Shown piece by piece: positions 47,006-64,000 of a DNA stretch of 64,000 bases (positions within the stretch are counted from its first letter, which is position 1; every line of letters begins with the position of its first letter). Source of the stretch: Urophycis tenuis (taxonomy: Eukaryota > Chordata > Actinopteri > Gadiformes > Phycidae); contig JAXIVH010000016.1 in the NCBI GenBank assembly GCA_036785325.1, positions 1,751,057-1,815,056 of the forward strand, given 5' to 3'. The notes beneath the pieces were generated by a model. It ran no database searches. It was not told the origin of the DNA and saw nothing but the letters and a program-made list of their open reading frames with translations. Position numbers and translations under genes: made by a program.

Positions 47006-47990
47006 CTACATGACACATACAGACCCATTCAGTTCAGGTAGATGGGCAGAACCTTAGGACATATTTACTGAATGAGTTCACTCACATGCAGATTGAGAGG
47101 GTTCCAGACCAAATATAACTGGAATTCCTCAAATCGAGACTTACCTAATTATGAACTAACTTGAGTTGGTGTGTGCACATGTGGGATTGTATATACAGTA
47201 GATATGGATAGTGCAGATGTAGGTAGATAAGACAGACAGATAGATAGATATGAGCAAAGACTAAAGGATTGATGTTCTTGCACAAAACACATTGCATATG
47301 TGTATTTATTTACACATGGATTTGAACAACTGAATGAAACAACGTATGTGATATAATACATGGAATAATTTAATAAATTAACTATACAGGGATATAGATT
47401 GTTGAATGTAAACATTCGACATACAGCATGATATAAAAGCCACCTTTCTTGCACTGCAGTACACCATGTAATGAAATATATGCAGCAATGTGAAAATAAA
47501 CGTTGCTAGTGCATTTGACACTAAGGTATACGCTTGTAGGCTACATCTCAATAGATTGGGAAATGTGCAGATATCTGAGGGAAAGAAAAAAAATACTTGT
47601 CTAATTGAACAAAACGCTCACTACTGTAGGCCCTGAATGGCATGCATGTCCTACCATTTACAACAAGATATAGTATGAAGTACACTTCTGATGCAGATGC
47701 CTAGAACTCCAAAGAGCTTTTAGCCTGCAGTCTACTCACGTATATAATACAATTCGATGACAACCGTACATGCTCATTGGTGGTTTTTTGGATCCATCAT
47801 GATCAAAGAATGTGATCCCATAGCGTGGCATGGTTTTCTACAAGTTAATGAATTGATTCGATTTGGAACAAAATGCTAGATCTAACCCTTGCTGTGATTA
47901 CGATAGTTAACTGCAAAAGCTTTAGCATGAAACACTCTGTAACATAGAATTCACTGCATTCACAGTGATCCTAGACAACATTGGCCAAAT
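47004..47990 (+). repeat. Relic of a third cytokine repeat unit (3' flank only)
   Basis: 47004-47180 aligns with 35695-35960 (shared ACATGACACATACAGACCC and CAGATTGAGAGG), and 47697-47990 aligns with 35990-36290 (shared GTGGCATGGTTTTCTACAAG and AATGCTAGATCTAACCCTTG). An unrelated 520-bp segment separates the two blocks. No cytokine exon is recognisable upstream in 46113-47003, so the gene part is lost or was never present. Confidence 0.7.
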
Positions 47991-48349
47991 GTCTTTCAGG
48001 ATAGTGGACTGAAATCAGACATTGGTAACTATTTCGAAATATTGATCTCTATCATTAAGTGAAACTACGAGTAGTGTTTTGGTCCTAGACCCATGGAATC
48101 GTGTACATTCGACTGCATGAGGAGTTCTCTGCTACAAAAGAAACAAGCCGAATAACAACGCATAACACTTTATACATCCCTAAATCTTGAGTGGTGTCCT
48201 GACATCTTCACATCTAAAACCATACAGTGCATTCTCATTAACTTTTGACATAACTAAAAGCAAATAATACAAATCTTCATACTAAAATAATAACTTCAGT
48301 TCATAAGTTTAAATGTGGATTTGCATGGCAAGGCAACATTCAGAAGACT

Positions 48350-63831
<15,482 letters not shown>

Positions 63832-64000
63832 CTGTCAAGGGAACCAATTATCAGCATCAGTTATGGACATACTGCGTCACACTACATTTATTAGACCAAA
63901 TAATCAATGCAGGGTATTTTGGGGGGATTTACAATATCAATTAATGTAAATTGTAAGTCTAACTAGGTCTACATATCTCACCATAGAGAAATAGCTACCA
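63832..64000 (-). other. kif3a: KIF3A intron running off the window
   Basis: No exon for the residues before VKERPD (expected EIYNEEVRDLLG region) appears up to 64000, so the next exon lies outside. Confidence 0.8.

Overview
This window is teleost fish genomic DNA. It has multi-exon genes with GT-AG introns, long (CA)n/(TG)n/(GA)n and poly-G tracts, and typical fish transposons: Rex3/RTE, L1-like and L2/jockey-like LINEs, hAT and PIF-Harbinger elements, and tRNA-derived SINEs. No bacterial-type operons, rRNA, functional tRNA genes or CRISPR arrays are visible.

Layout: (1) 1-2084 holds no recognisable gene. (2) ATRX, the SWI/SNF-family chromatin remodeler, fills 3639-28919 on the minus strand. 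I resolved 33 coding exons by splice sites and homology. Their lengths sum to 6252 nt, which is 2083 codons plus a stop, and every junction is in phase. A probable non-coding 5' exon with promoter lies at about 31063-31300. The protein has an ADD zinc-finger module, a charged middle region made mostly by one 2150-nt exon, an HP1-type motif, both helicase lobes and the conserved C-terminus. (3) 31300-34390 holds SINE and LINE remnants. (4) 34395-37842 holds a tandem pair of four-exon genes for small secreted cytokine-like proteins, probably interleukin-4/13. (5) 37843-46112 is a nest of transposons: hAT, a foldback element, an L1-like LINE, an L2/jockey-like fragment, and a Rex3 copy with a 5' inversion. 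(6) 46113-48349 holds tRNA-like modules and a relic of the 3' flank of the cytokine repeat unit. (7) KIF3A, a kinesin-2 motor subunit, occupies 48350-63831 on the minus strand. Thirteen constitutive exons plus one candidate 81-nt cassette exon are present. The first ~170 residues, including the P-loop, lie beyond the right edge.

The cytokine genes next to KIF3A match the mammalian 5q31 Th2 locus, where IL4 and IL13 neighbour KIF3A; in this fish ATRX closes the other side. The most interesting signal is in the cytokine pair. Introns and flanks of the two copies are nearly identical, while the exons differ almost only by amino-acid-changing substitutions. Copy 2 has gained two cysteines and several N-glycosylation sequons. 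This looks like recent duplication followed by positive selection, or by conversion confined to introns. Coordinates and phases were worked out by eye; no database search was run.
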